A stretch of DNA of 64,000 nucleotides from Prevotella jejuni (GTDB lineage Bacteria; Bacteroidota; Bacteroidia; Bacteroidales; Bacteroidaceae): contig NZ_FZNZ01000005.1 in the NCBI RefSeq assembly GCF_900187995.1, positions 62,001-126,000 on the forward strand, given 5' to 3'. Shown one piece after another: positions 9,745-18,748 of the stretch; position 1 is the first letter of the stretch, and every line of letters starts with the position of its first letter. Under the pieces are notes generated by a model, which saw only the letters and a list, made by a program, of their open reading frames with translations, searched no databases and was not told the DNA's origin. The position numbers and the translations under genes were made by a program.

Positions 9745-10947
9745 CTACCTCACCTTATACCCTGCAAGCCCATAATAGAGGATAAAGAGGAAGCAGGGGA
9801 CGCTGACCCAATAGGAGGTTTGATAAGAGAAAGCGTCTTGTACGAGTCCTTGCACCCATGGCATGACGGCACCACCAGCGATGGCCATGGTCAGTAATGA
9901 CGAACCAGCCTTGGTGAACTTACCAAGGTCGGCCATTGCCAAAGGCCATAGTGCAGGCCACATCAACGAACATCCTAAGGCCATGAGGAAGATGCAACAA
10001 ACCGAGAAGACGGGGTTGGGGACTACGGCTACGGCTATGCTTCCCACAAGGGCGATGATGGCACAGATGCGCATGGCGGCTGCTTGAGAGAGATAACGTG
10101 GTATGAAGATGACTCCACAGACGTAGCCTACGATCATTCCCACGGATGGGATAAAACCATAGTTATCGCCCTCTAAGCCCAAGGACTGTGCATAACCTGT
10201 CGCTGTGGCAAGTGATATCGTCTCGACACCCACGTAGAGGAAGAGGGCCAGACAGCCCAAGAGGAGGTGAGGGAACTGAAGGATGCTCGTCTTACCATCA
10301 GCGTAAGAGTTAGAGTTGGCCGTTGTGTCGCTCTCGTCCTCGCCTGCTGCCTTCACGTCGGGCAGTGGTGCTAAGAGTGCGATGACGCCTAAGAGGAGGA
10401 AGATAGCGATGATGATGGTGAAAGGCATGTACAGATCAGAGAGCTGAGTATCGCCAATTCCCTTTCCAATCACCAAGGTGATGAAGAGAGTCGTCACTGG
10501 CCATGCCAACTTGTTACTGATACCCATGCACGAGATACGGCGTGCGGCAGAGTCGAGCGGACCCAAGATAGTCACGTAGGGATTGACCGATGCCTGCAAA
10601 ACAGCATTGGCTGCGCCACTGACGAAACTGGCGATAAGGAACCACGTCAGCGAGTTCTGCTTCGCAGCAAGGATGAACAAAGCGAAGGCAACAGCAAAGA
10701 TAGCAAACGAGAGTGCCATCGTACGCTTGTAACCTATCAGTCGGATGCAATGCGTAGCAGGGATGCCAAAGAGCAAGAAGGGGATGAACGTTGCTGCAAG
10801 CAACAGACTGGACGCTGCACCAGAGATGTGCATAGCGTTCTTCAAGACTGGCATAAGATAGGAGTTGATGCCTAATGCGAAGCCAATAGAGAAGAAGAAG
10901 AGACCAATAATGGCCAATGGAAATAGATAGTTATTCTTTTGTGTCAT
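9745..10947 (-). CDS. FucP-family MFS sugar transporter (glucose/galactose/fucose type)
   Basis: 400-aa inner-membrane permease with 11-12 hydrophobic segments, expected to import a free hexose by proton symport. The N-terminal half carries the family-type segments GFALGINSYLMPVLK (about 22-36) and LQASVNPYVTILGP (about 117-130). A charged cytoplasmic loop with DESDTT sits near residues 200-215 between the two six-helix halves, as usual for MFS proteins. It is the last gene of a minus-strand run after GH95 fucosidase and GH2 galactosidase, so galactose or fucose released by those enzymes is the likely substrate. It lies 138 bp below the galactosidase stop with an intervening hairpin and no clear promoter, so co-transcription is plausible. 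Family call strong; substrate inferred from neighbours. Confidence 0.85.
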   Translation of the reverse strand: MTQKNNYLFPLAIIGLFFFSIGFALGINSYLMPVLKNAMHISGAASSLLLAATFIPFLLFGIPATHCIRLIGYKRTMALSFAIFAVAFALFILAAKQNSLTWFLIASFVSGAANAVLQASVNPYVTILGPLDSAARRISCMGISNKLAWPVTTLFITLVIGKGIGDTQLSDLYMPFTIIIAIFLLLGVIALLAPLPDVKAAGEDESDTTANSNSYADGKTSILQFPHLLLGCLALFLYVGVETISLATATGYAQSLGLEGDNYGFIPSVGMIVGYVCGVIFIPRYLSQAAAMRICAIIALVGSIAVAVVPNPVFSVCCIFLMALGCSLMWPALWPLAMADLGKFTKAGSSLLTMAIAGGAVMPWVQGLVQDAFSYQTSYWVSVPCFLFILYYGLAGYKVR

Positions 10948-11015
10948 ATTAGATAAACATTAGTTTAGGTGAAATATTGTATTGTGAGCTTGTTTATAGC
11001 TTGTTAAATCGAAGG

Positions 11016-11044
11016 GAGTCGGACGACAGATGGACGCCCGACTC
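11016..11044 (-). promoter_or_regulatory. Intercistronic hairpin between galactosidase and transporter genes
   Basis: GAGTCGG (11016-11022) and CCGACTC (11038-11044) form a 7-bp stem around a 15-nt loop. There is no T-tract, so it is more likely an RNA-stability or attenuation element than a full terminator. Confidence 0.4.
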
Positions 11045-11085
11045 ACCTCGAAGAGTGTAGAGGGAGCGGTCTACTGACGTGGAAA

Positions 11086-14000
11086 TCAGTTGGCTATGAC
11101 CTTCCCACCTTGTATATAAAGCCCCTTGGCAGGTGCTTGTGCGAGTCTACGACCAGCGAGGTCGTAGACTTGCAATGCGTTTGTAGTGTCGATGTTCACG
11201 GCAGATATTCCGTTAGCAGGATTATCTACCGTTTCTAAAAAAGGGATGAAACGCACGGTATTAACGTATTGCTTACCCTTCTCGATGGTGTACTTGGATA
11301 GAGGACCTGGTCCACAAGAGCCATTACCGAGTCCACGTTGAATGGCATCAAAGTGGGCTACGGTGCGATTCGACGTTGGTAGTTCCCATTCGTGGCGTGA
11401 TGTGCGCAATTCAGCATCGCTCCAAGGGTTGAGGGAGAAGGCTACGTCGCCTGCAGTCTCAATCTTCATGCCCGTACCATCAGCCTTTGTCAGCGTCAGC
11501 CAACGCAGTCCTACGCGGTTGCCATTGCTCTGTGCGTGTGCGAAAGGCTCATACATATCCTTCACGTCAGCCTCGTAGATACCGTAGTCCTCGCCATCGT
11601 GGCGGTCGATATAGCTTGCTCGTGGACCACGTGCATAGTAGCGTACGTTCGTCAGGTCGGTTGGTAGGTCGACTGTGAAGCCCAATCGTCTTACGCCATC
11701 AGCCTGCGCTTCAAACGTACTGGTGAGGTCGATGGTGCCATTCGCATAGACTGTGTATTGATAAGAAGCCTTACCATACTTGCCATTCTGGTTCACGTTG
11801 ACCGTAGCCGACTTGCCGTCAGCAGCGAGTTGGAACTTAGCTGTCTGCGCTGTCACGCCATTGTCGGTAGAAGCATCACCGTAAGCCTCCATCGGACCAT
11901 CGTTCTCAATCCAGCGATAGCGGTCGAATTGCGGTCCATTGTTTGGTAGGAAGACATTATGACCATCATAAGTCCAAAGCGTGATATTGCCCTGTCCGTC
12001 GAAAGTAACCTTCTGTTTGTCGTTCATATAGGTATATCCACCGTCATTGTTCTTCGTAGCGTGGAGGACAGCGGCCTTATTGTTATCCACCTTAGCGAGG
12101 GTCTCTGTGCGTTGAGCCAACTGCTGTTGATACTCAGCAACAGGATAGTTAGCGTCACACCAGTCGGTAGCCTCCTTCGTATAAAGGCCGATGTTAAGGA
12201 AGAGTTCCTTATTCGCATATTTCGAAGGGTTATACTTCAAGTCGACTGTCTGTGTATCGCCAGCAGCGCAGTCCAGGTTCTTGAAGGTGCCTTCCTGTAC
12301 AGGTTTACCATCAGCAAGGAGCGTCCATTTAAGATAGAACTGGTTGAGGTTGCGGTCAAGATACTTATTCGTCAGTTTGACCTGACGCTTCTCTGTATTC
12401 AAGTCGAAGCCCACCCACTGATAAATACGCTTCACCTCGTCGAGCTCAGCACTCCATGCACGATCGGCATTGACCAGTCCGTTGTTAACGAAGTTATACT
12501 GGTGAGGACCGGGACAGTCGTATCCCGTGATGTAAGCAGGGAACCCATTCTCAGTCAGCTTATTGTTCTTTATAGCGTCGTAGGAGTAGATGCTCTGGTC
12601 AACCCAGTCCCAGATACATCCGCCAACACCCATCTGAGAACCCTCCATAGCCTCCCAATACTCACGAAGATTGCCCACGGCATTACCCATAGCATGGGCA
12701 TACTCGCACATAAAGTAAGGCTTATTCGTGTTCGGATGGTTCACATCTTCGGTCACAGGACCCGTAGTTCCGCTGCGCCAAGCATCCATTGCAGGGTACA
12801 TAACAGAGTGGATATCAGTTCCTTCAGCCTTATCTCGCGTTGAACCCTCATAGTGGATATAACGGTTATCGAGCTTACGAACAGCGTTGTAGGCCGCCAT
12901 GATGTTCAGACCAGAGCCACTCTCGTTGCCAAGACTCCAGAAGACAACACTCGGATGGTTGCGGTCGCGGAGCGTATTACGTACGTTTCTGTCGACGATA
13001 GCACCAGTCCAATTAGGGTTGTTGATGATGGTCTTTGGGCCATCCCAGTTCTTATGCAACTCCATGTCAGCCTCATCTACGACGAAGAGACCGTAGTAGT
13101 CGAACATAGCCATCATCTTTGATTGACGAGGATAGTGGCTGGTACGAACGGTATTCATGTTAGACTGCTTCATCATCGTTATATCCTTTAACATAAGGTC
13201 GGTGGTGATGCTGCGTCCATGCAATGGGTCGGTGTCCTGCGTGTTAGCCCCTTTAAGATAGGTGCGGCGGCCGTTCACCTCAAGATAACCCTTACTGAGA
13301 TCAATCTTTCTGAAGCCATATTTCGTAGAGAAAGCCTCCTCCTCGTTGCCATCTTGCGACTGACTGAAAGTGAAGGTATAGAGCGTTGGCGTCTCAGCCG
13401 ACCATAGTTTAAGGCCAGAGAGAGTACCGAAATCGATGGTCTTCGTCATCACGCTATCGCCAGCAGCAAACTGGAAATCAGCCGAAAGGGCCTTTATTTC
13501 CTTACCTGTTGGGTCGTAGAGCGTCACAGTAACGGTCTTCTTCGCAGCGAGTTTATCACGATTGCAGACAGTAAGATCTACTGTTGTAGCCGCACTACCC
13601 AGCCCAGCAGTTGTCAACCCCGGTGTGACAGTCGACTTAATATAATGGTCGGCAAGATAGGTCTTAGGCGTTGCCACGAGGTAGACATCACGATGAATAC
13701 CACTCATGTGCCACATGTCCTGTCCTTCAAGATACGACCCGTCGCTCCACCGAATAACCTGTACAGCAACATTGTTCTTGCCCGGATGTACGTATCTCGT
13801 TACATCAAACTCACTGACGTTATTAGCTCCTTGGGTGTAGCCCACCTCATGTCCGTTGACATAAACGTATGCTGCCGAGTAGATACCATCAAAGTGTAGG
13901 AACACACGCTTGCTCTCCCAGCCTGCAGGTAGGGTGAAGTCACGACGATAAGAACCCACGGAGTTGGTCAAGCCCGGCCTCATACGGATGTGAGGTTGCT

Positions 14001-14910
14001 TATCAACAAAAGGATAGTCAACGTTGACATACATCGGTTTACCGTATCCGTTCATCTCAAGACAAGATGGGACTGTGATGTCGCTCCACGCTGAACCGTC
14101 TGTGTTAACATCATCGCCCCAACACTCGTCCTTGCTTAAGAGCACTGGCTTAGGGCCTTCGCTCCAACGCAGTCGCCACGTTCCATTGAGGCTGAGGTAG
14201 CTTGCGCCCGTTGGTTCCAACCACGGTTTGTCATAACGCTGACCGTCGGCCTTCATCGCAGCCGTTGATGGGTAAGGCATGTAAGTAGCGTGTCCCTGCT
14301 CCTTGTTGCGCTCATAGACGGTAGCATTCTCCCAGTCGGCTGCCTGCGGAATAACGGCCGGTGCCACCTCTTTGAAGCGTACTGTGACAGCGCTACTCTG
14401 GCTTCTTTCCCATACACAGTACAAGACGTCGTATCCTTCTTGCGTCCCTGTTGTCACGTAATAGGTCTGACCATTCCTACCAGAGACGGCACTCAGCTGA
14501 TAGCCATTGCCTTTCTTCGTGATGTAAATCTGCTGGTTAGGATTCGTAATGGTCTGATCCCACATACAAGTGAAGCCCGAATTCTGTTTAGGATCATTAA
14601 GTGCCATGTCAAAGGCCAGCTCGCCCTCGGCATTAACCAACTGATAACAGTCCGGCTTATTAGGCACTTCAACGAGCTTCCACTTCTGTTTGTCATTGCC
14701 ATCGATATACTTTTGGAACGCAAGTTTCGTAAGACTTTCCCAATAGTACTTGAAGGGTGTGAGCACGTCCTGCGTGTTCTTGCCCACAGAGATGACGTAG
14801 GTCTTACCGCCTTGGGGCTTCGCATCCCACGCTTGTGCCCATAGCACGGAGGGTGCTAAGGCCATGAGCGATGCGAGAAGACCCATTTTTCTGATTGTTT
14901 TCATATCCAT
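11086..14910 (-). CDS. Secreted GH2 beta-galactosidase with N-terminal lectin-like module
   Basis: 1274 aa; hydrolyses terminal beta-galactose. A signal peptide (MKTIRKMGLLASLMALAPSVLWAQ; a Met at residue 3 is an alternative start) is followed by a ~180-residue lectin-like module (YQLVNAEGELAF) not found in classical LacZ. The GH2 sugar-binding domain starts near WENATVYERNK (~190). Immunoglobulin-like and TIM-barrel domains follow. Acid/base Glu663 lies in WSLGNESGSG and nucleophile Glu736 in CEYAHAMGN. The LacZ small-chain-like domain comes next, and the protein ends in AGRRLAQAPAKGLYIQGGK, a tail common on secreted Prevotella proteins. Location is therefore periplasm, surface or exterior. 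It follows the fucosidase gene by 76 bp. Function very likely; substrate linkage unknown. Confidence 0.93.
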   Translation of the reverse strand: MDMKTIRKMGLLASLMALAPSVLWAQAWDAKPQGGKTYVISVGKNTQDVLTPFKYYWESLTKLAFQKYIDGNDKQKWKLVEVPNKPDCYQLVNAEGELAFDMALNDPKQNSGFTCMWDQTITNPNQQIYITKKGNGYQLSAVSGRNGQTYYVTTGTQEGYDVLYCVWERSQSSAVTVRFKEVAPAVIPQAADWENATVYERNKEQGHATYMPYPSTAAMKADGQRYDKPWLEPTGASYLSLNGTWRLRWSEGPKPVLLSKDECWGDDVNTDGSAWSDITVPSCLEMNGYGKPMYVNVDYPFVDKQPHIRMRPGLTNSVGSYRRDFTLPAGWESKRVFLHFDGIYSAAYVYVNGHEVGYTQGANNVSEFDVTRYVHPGKNNVAVQVIRWSDGSYLEGQDMWHMSGIHRDVYLVATPKTYLADHYIKSTVTPGLTTAGLGSAATTVDLTVCNRDKLAAKKTVTVTLYDPTGKEIKALSADFQFAAGDSVMTKTIDFGTLSGLKLWSAETPTLYTFTFSQSQDGNEEEAFSTKYGFRKIDLSKGYLEVNGRRTYLKGANTQDTDPLHGRSITTDLMLKDITMMKQSNMNTVRTSHYPRQSKMMAMFDYYGLFVVDEADMELHKNWDGPKTIINNPNWTGAIVDRNVRNTLRDRNHPSVVFWSLGNESGSGLNIMAAYNAVRKLDNRYIHYEGSTRDKAEGTDIHSVMYPAMDAWRSGTTGPVTEDVNHPNTNKPYFMCEYAHAMGNAVGNLREYWEAMEGSQMGVGGCIWDWVDQSIYSYDAIKNNKLTENGFPAYITGYDCPGPHQYNFVNNGLVNADRAWSAELDEVKRIYQWVGFDLNTEKRQVKLTNKYLDRNLNQFYLKWTLLADGKPVQEGTFKNLDCAAGDTQTVDLKYNPSKYANKELFLNIGLYTKEATDWCDANYPVAEYQQQLAQRTETLAKVDNNKAAVLHATKNNDGGYTYMNDKQKVTFDGQGNITLWTYDGHNVFLPNNGPQFDRYRWIENDGPMEAYGDASTDNGVTAQTAKFQLAADGKSATVNVNQNGKYGKASYQYTVYANGTIDLTSTFEAQADGVRRLGFTVDLPTDLTNVRYYARGPRASYIDRHDGEDYGIYEADVKDMYEPFAHAQSNGNRVGLRWLTLTKADGTGMKIETAGDVAFSLNPWSDAELRTSRHEWELPTSNRTVAHFDAIQRGLGNGSCGPGPLSKYTIEKGKQYVNTVRFIPFLETVDNPANGISAVNIDTTNALQVYDLAGRRLAQAPAKGLYIQGGKVIAN

Positions 14911-14936
14911 GAAAGATAATAGTTGTTGTTAGATGA

Positions 14937-14968
14937 ACCCACACTCGGGCCTGTGCCGGAGTGTGGGT
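14937..14968 (-). promoter_or_regulatory. Intercistronic hairpin between fucosidase and galactosidase genes
   Basis: ACCCACACTC (14937-14946) pairs with GAGTGTGGGT (14959-14968), a perfect 10-bp stem with two further G-C pairs possible inside. No U-tract follows on the minus strand. It could tune the fucosidase:galactosidase ratio. Confidence 0.5.
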
Positions 14969-14986
14969 AGGATATTTTACGTGTGA

Positions 14987-17900
14987 TTAGTTGATTACCT
15001 TGGTTGTAGACGTCGTACCGTTACTATACTTCATCTGCTTGATGTAGACTCCATGGGAGGGTGTGCTGTTGGCCTTTGCACCGTTAAGACTGTAATAGCA
15101 TACGGTGGCGACGGTACCTTCTTGGCTGCCTGTGACAGCGGCAATAGCGTTAGAGGTTGTTGAGACGATGATATACTTGCCTCCAGCAACGGTTGAGAAG
15201 CTAATCTCATCATCGCTGATACGCTTCGTCTCCACGCTCTTTCCGTCGGCAGTAGTCACCTTATAGTCCTTTGCAATACCTGTATATTTAACGACGCAAA
15301 GGGTTCCTTTGTTTGAGACAACCCTTATCTGCGTTGCTTTCGCATTGTCCCAATCAATGTCAACAGTGAAGTTACCAACCGCCTTAAGGCCCTTCACCGA
15401 ACCTTTCTGCCAGAAGCTGGTAGGCAAAGCAGGGAGAATAACGAGCTTGTCGTTGTAGCTCTGTAAGAGCATCTCAGCCACACCCGCTGTATAACCAAAG
15501 TTACCATCAATCTGATAAGGCGCATGTGCGTCCCAAAGGTTCTCATAGATACCTCCTGCAGCCTCGTTAGTTCCGGTGTCCCAGGTCTGCTGCAAGGCTC
15601 GTTTGATGAGGTTATGACAGTGGAGACCCTCGTAGGCACGGGCATTGAGGTTTATCTTATGGCCCAGTGACCAGCCTGTTCCATGACCATCGCCACGGGC
15701 TATCAAGGACGTACGAGCGGCCTCGAAGACGCTCTTATCAGCATCTTCACTGATCTGAGAGCAGGGGTAGAGGCCCATTAAATGGGAGATATGACGGTGT
15801 GCCTTATACTCGTTAACACCAATCTTACTTGGGTTGTTAAACTGTGAAGAGTATTTCCACTCACGGAGATAAGTCTGTCCATCAGCGGGATTAACCTCTG
15901 TATGGCACCCGTCATCGAGCTTCGCAAAGTAAGTAGAGAGCGAGTCGCGGAACGACTTAGACACCACGTTATCACCGAGAACAGCAATGGCTTTGCGCGT
16001 GTTGTTGAAGAGGTCCCATACTAACTGTTGACTGTGTGCGGTCGCATTCTCGGTTGGTCCGTGTTCAGGCGACCATTCGTTAGGACATTCGTAAGTACCA
16101 TCAGCAGCCTTGACAAGTTTCTTAAACCAATAGTCGACAGCCGTCTTCATCGCAGGGAAGGCCTTTGTGCGTAGGAACTCCTCGTCCATTGTGTAGGTGT
16201 AGTGCTGCCAGAGGTGCTGACAATACCACGCATTGGCAACGGTATAGGTATTGGCAAAGGTAGTACCCGAGCCATAGATGTTATTCTCCGTTGGTAGTGT
16301 CCATCCCGTGTTGACGTGTCCCATGTCCTGTGCGAAGCGACGCCATGTAGGTTTCACACATGCTTCTCGATAGATGTAATCGAGGAATGGGCGATGAAGC
16401 TCAGACAGATTGGTAGGCTCAGCAGGCCAGTAATTCATCTGTACGTTGATGTTTGCATGGATATCTGAGTGCCATGCTGGGGTGTTATTGTCATTCCATA
16501 TACCCTGCAAGTTGGCTGGTAGCGATACACCACGGCTTGAACTGATAAGGAGGTAACGCCCGTAATTGAAGTAGAGCTCCTCTAAGAAGAGGTTGTCATG
16601 TTGGTTGTCACGATAGTTGCTGATGAGCTGTGGCGTTGGGATAGTGTTCTTACTATCTGCGAGGGTCAGCTGACAACGATCGAAGAGCGACTTATAGTCG
16701 GCTTTATGGGCTGCTAACAAGGCATCGTAACCCTTGCTCTCTGCATTGTTGACGGTCGCTGTGGCACGTCCTGCAAGACGGTCGGCTCCTGACACATACT
16801 CGGCTGCGTCGGGGTCGAAATCGGTCAGGCCACGGAGGTAAACAGTCATACTATTAGCGCCACTGACCTCTATCAAGCCCTTTGCATTCTTAGTGACACT
16901 ACCGCCATCGGTGATGATGCGCGCAGCACAATAGTAGCTCTCTGGGGTTGTCGCACCCTTGTCATTCTGGCGCGCCACCTTTCCCTCGAAGGTTATTGTG
17001 GCTTGATTGTTATTATCAACGGTATAGTTAACGTTCTTGCCGTTCTGATTCTTCAGTGTGAGGGTGGTATTGATTCTACCCTTCTCTGAGGCTGTGTAGC
17101 GGATTACTAAGCAACTATCGGGATTGGTAGCAAAGTAGGTTCGATCGTAGGCTACGCCCTCCATCGTGTAACGCACACCTGCTACGGCATCGTTGATATC
17201 AAGGTAACGCACGTAGTCGGTCACCTTCGTCAATTCACGACTGCGTATATATAGGTTGCCAAAGTTAAGGTAATAACCGTAGGCTGCCGTACTTGTCAGT
17301 CCTCCGAGCTTTCCACTCCATAGCGTTTTATCGTTGAATTGTACGTCGTCTATGGCTACATCGCCCATTAATGTGGCTCCGAACTGTCCGTTACCAATAG
17401 GAAGACAAGAGGTCATCCAGTTGGTTGCGGGCTTTGTGTACCATAGTGTGTATTTGTTGGCGGGGTTGAAGGTAGTAATACCTGACACAGGTACCATCTC
17501 ATCAGAGGGTACGAAGCGCACCACATTACCGCCATCGCCTAAGTCCCAGAAGCTGATGTACTTACCATCGCCTGCTCCTTGGAACATATTAAAGAAGTTG
17601 CGTCCACTGGTAGACTTACCTATCTCGAAGCCGCCCAGCGTGTTCTTCGACTCTACCATCGTAAAGAGTGTGTCTTTAACGGTGCGGCTCTTGGTTGCAT
17701 TCACGTATGAATCGCTGACGTAGAGTATCTTTCCACTCTTGCTGACAAAGCTGTACTTACCATCTTTCTCGGCCACTCTCCACAGCATATCATCGGGGTT
17801 ACCGTTATGCAACGACGCTGTCTGGCAGGTAGCCTTCTCTCCCTTAGCACTCAGAAGCCAGTTGCCTGTCTGGAACTGAATGTAGTAATAAACGGGGTTT

Positions 17901-18478
17901 GCCGCTGTTGAGAGTACAGGCATCGTATAAGGGAACACCATCTCGTCCTTACCTACAAACGACAAGAGGTTGTTGACATCGCCTATGGTCCATAGTCCTA
18001 ACTCCTGACCGACCCTTATCTCGGCCACTTGGTTCATGGCGTTGCTGCCTGTGGAGTCTGGCGCAAGCTCTAACGCACCCTCCCCATAACTGCTGTTCGT
18101 GCTCTGAAAGATGTGGAATGATTGGATATCTGTAGCCTTCGTAGCTGCCTTGAAGCGCGAACTACTTGGATCTGTGCCATTGACATAGAGCGTGCGACCG
18201 CTCTTACTAACCAACTGGTACTTCTTATTACGGCTAAAACCCTCTGCCTCAACAACCTTCCATAACTGGCGGTCGGCGCCCATGACCTGTGGAACAGCCG
18301 TGCGACAACCTTGCTTATCGCCCTTCTCTTCCAACACGTTATTAGACCGAAGATACTTAACATAGTACCAATGCTCATTGCCTACGGTACTAACACGAGG
18401 GTAGCCTTGTGCCATCACTTGTCCTACACCGACTGTAGTCAAGAGGAAAAGAGCACAAATACGCTTACAGATATTCAT
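14987..18478 (-). CDS. Secreted GH95 alpha-L-fucosidase (or alpha-L-galactosidase)
   Basis: 1163 aa from the chosen start. A longer frame begins at 18574, but its first codons read through an inverted-repeat element (18541-18658), whereas ATG at 18476-18478 gives a clean signal peptide (MNICKRICALFLLTTVGVGQVMAQ). Two lectin-like modules (QLWKV..YQLVSKSGRTLYVN and LWRV..YSFVSKSGKILYVS) precede the GH95 N-terminal domain (LWYTKPATNWMTSCLPIGNG, NDKTLWSG). The (alpha/alpha)6 barrel carries the Asn pair in HANINVQMNYWPAEP (~676/678), the general acid Glu805 in EWSPEHG, and DGNFGYTAGVAEML. It probably removes alpha-1,2-fucose from mucin or milk-type chains, exposing galactose for the next enzyme. 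GH95 also contains alpha-L-galactosidases, so the exact sugar is inferred. Confidence 0.9.
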   Translation of the reverse strand: MNICKRICALFLLTTVGVGQVMAQGYPRVSTVGNEHWYYVKYLRSNNVLEEKGDKQGCRTAVPQVMGADRQLWKVVEAEGFSRNKKYQLVSKSGRTLYVNGTDPSSSRFKAATKATDIQSFHIFQSTNSSYGEGALELAPDSTGSNAMNQVAEIRVGQELGLWTIGDVNNLLSFVGKDEMVFPYTMPVLSTAANPVYYYIQFQTGNWLLSAKGEKATCQTASLHNGNPDDMLWRVAEKDGKYSFVSKSGKILYVSDSYVNATKSRTVKDTLFTMVESKNTLGGFEIGKSTSGRNFFNMFQGAGDGKYISFWDLGDGGNVVRFVPSDEMVPVSGITTFNPANKYTLWYTKPATNWMTSCLPIGNGQFGATLMGDVAIDDVQFNDKTLWSGKLGGLTSTAAYGYYLNFGNLYIRSRELTKVTDYVRYLDINDAVAGVRYTMEGVAYDRTYFATNPDSCLVIRYTASEKGRINTTLTLKNQNGKNVNYTVDNNNQATITFEGKVARQNDKGATTPESYYCAARIITDGGSVTKNAKGLIEVSGANSMTVYLRGLTDFDPDAAEYVSGADRLAGRATATVNNAESKGYDALLAAHKADYKSLFDRCQLTLADSKNTIPTPQLISNYRDNQHDNLFLEELYFNYGRYLLISSSRGVSLPANLQGIWNDNNTPAWHSDIHANINVQMNYWPAEPTNLSELHRPFLDYIYREACVKPTWRRFAQDMGHVNTGWTLPTENNIYGSGTTFANTYTVANAWYCQHLWQHYTYTMDEEFLRTKAFPAMKTAVDYWFKKLVKAADGTYECPNEWSPEHGPTENATAHSQQLVWDLFNNTRKAIAVLGDNVVSKSFRDSLSTYFAKLDDGCHTEVNPADGQTYLREWKYSSQFNNPSKIGVNEYKAHRHISHLMGLYPCSQISEDADKSVFEAARTSLIARGDGHGTGWSLGHKINLNARAYEGLHCHNLIKRALQQTWDTGTNEAAGGIYENLWDAHAPYQIDGNFGYTAGVAEMLLQSYNDKLVILPALPTSFWQKGSVKGLKAVGNFTVDIDWDNAKATQIRVVSNKGTLCVVKYTGIAKDYKVTTADGKSVETKRISDDEISFSTVAGGKYIIVSTTSNAIAAVTGSQEGTVATVCYYSLNGAKANSTPSHGVYIKQMKYSNGTTSTTKVIN

Positions 18479-18540
18479 AGATATATAATAATGAGATATA
18501 TTGTTATAATTATTTACGTTTGAACGATAAGACGAAAAAG

Positions 18541-18658
18541 GGGGTTGTATCAAAATCGTGTCAGTGGTCAACAACAGGACTGCACACTACGTGCTCCTAT
18601 GCTTTACCTGCTGACAGGGCACACACGCTGGTACACCCCTTGCTTTTGATACAGCCCC
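18541..18658. mobile_element. Small MITE-like inverted-repeat element, 118 bp
   Basis: GGGGTTGTATCAAAA (18541-18555) and TTTTGATACAGCCCC (18644-18658) are 15-bp terminal inverted repeats with one mismatch. The termini resemble insertion-sequence ends of the GGGCTGT..CAAAA kind, but there is no transposase frame inside. No clear target duplication is visible. Confidence 0.55.
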
Positions 18659-18748
18659 TTAACCCTATCAGTCGGTCGACAATGCGGTAATCACTCTTAT
18701 TCTTTGCACTGCTTCCCGACCGATGAGAGTTAGTTTATTCATTGTGAA

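Noticed and set aside
11959..12843. 294-codon plus-strand frame
   Set aside because: Exactly antisense to the GH2 catalytic domain, whose motifs are unambiguous.
18660..18748. Possible terminator after the 436-aa secreted protein gene
   Set aside because: Only short complementary words (TCGGTCG/CGACCGA) with a long loop and no T-tract.
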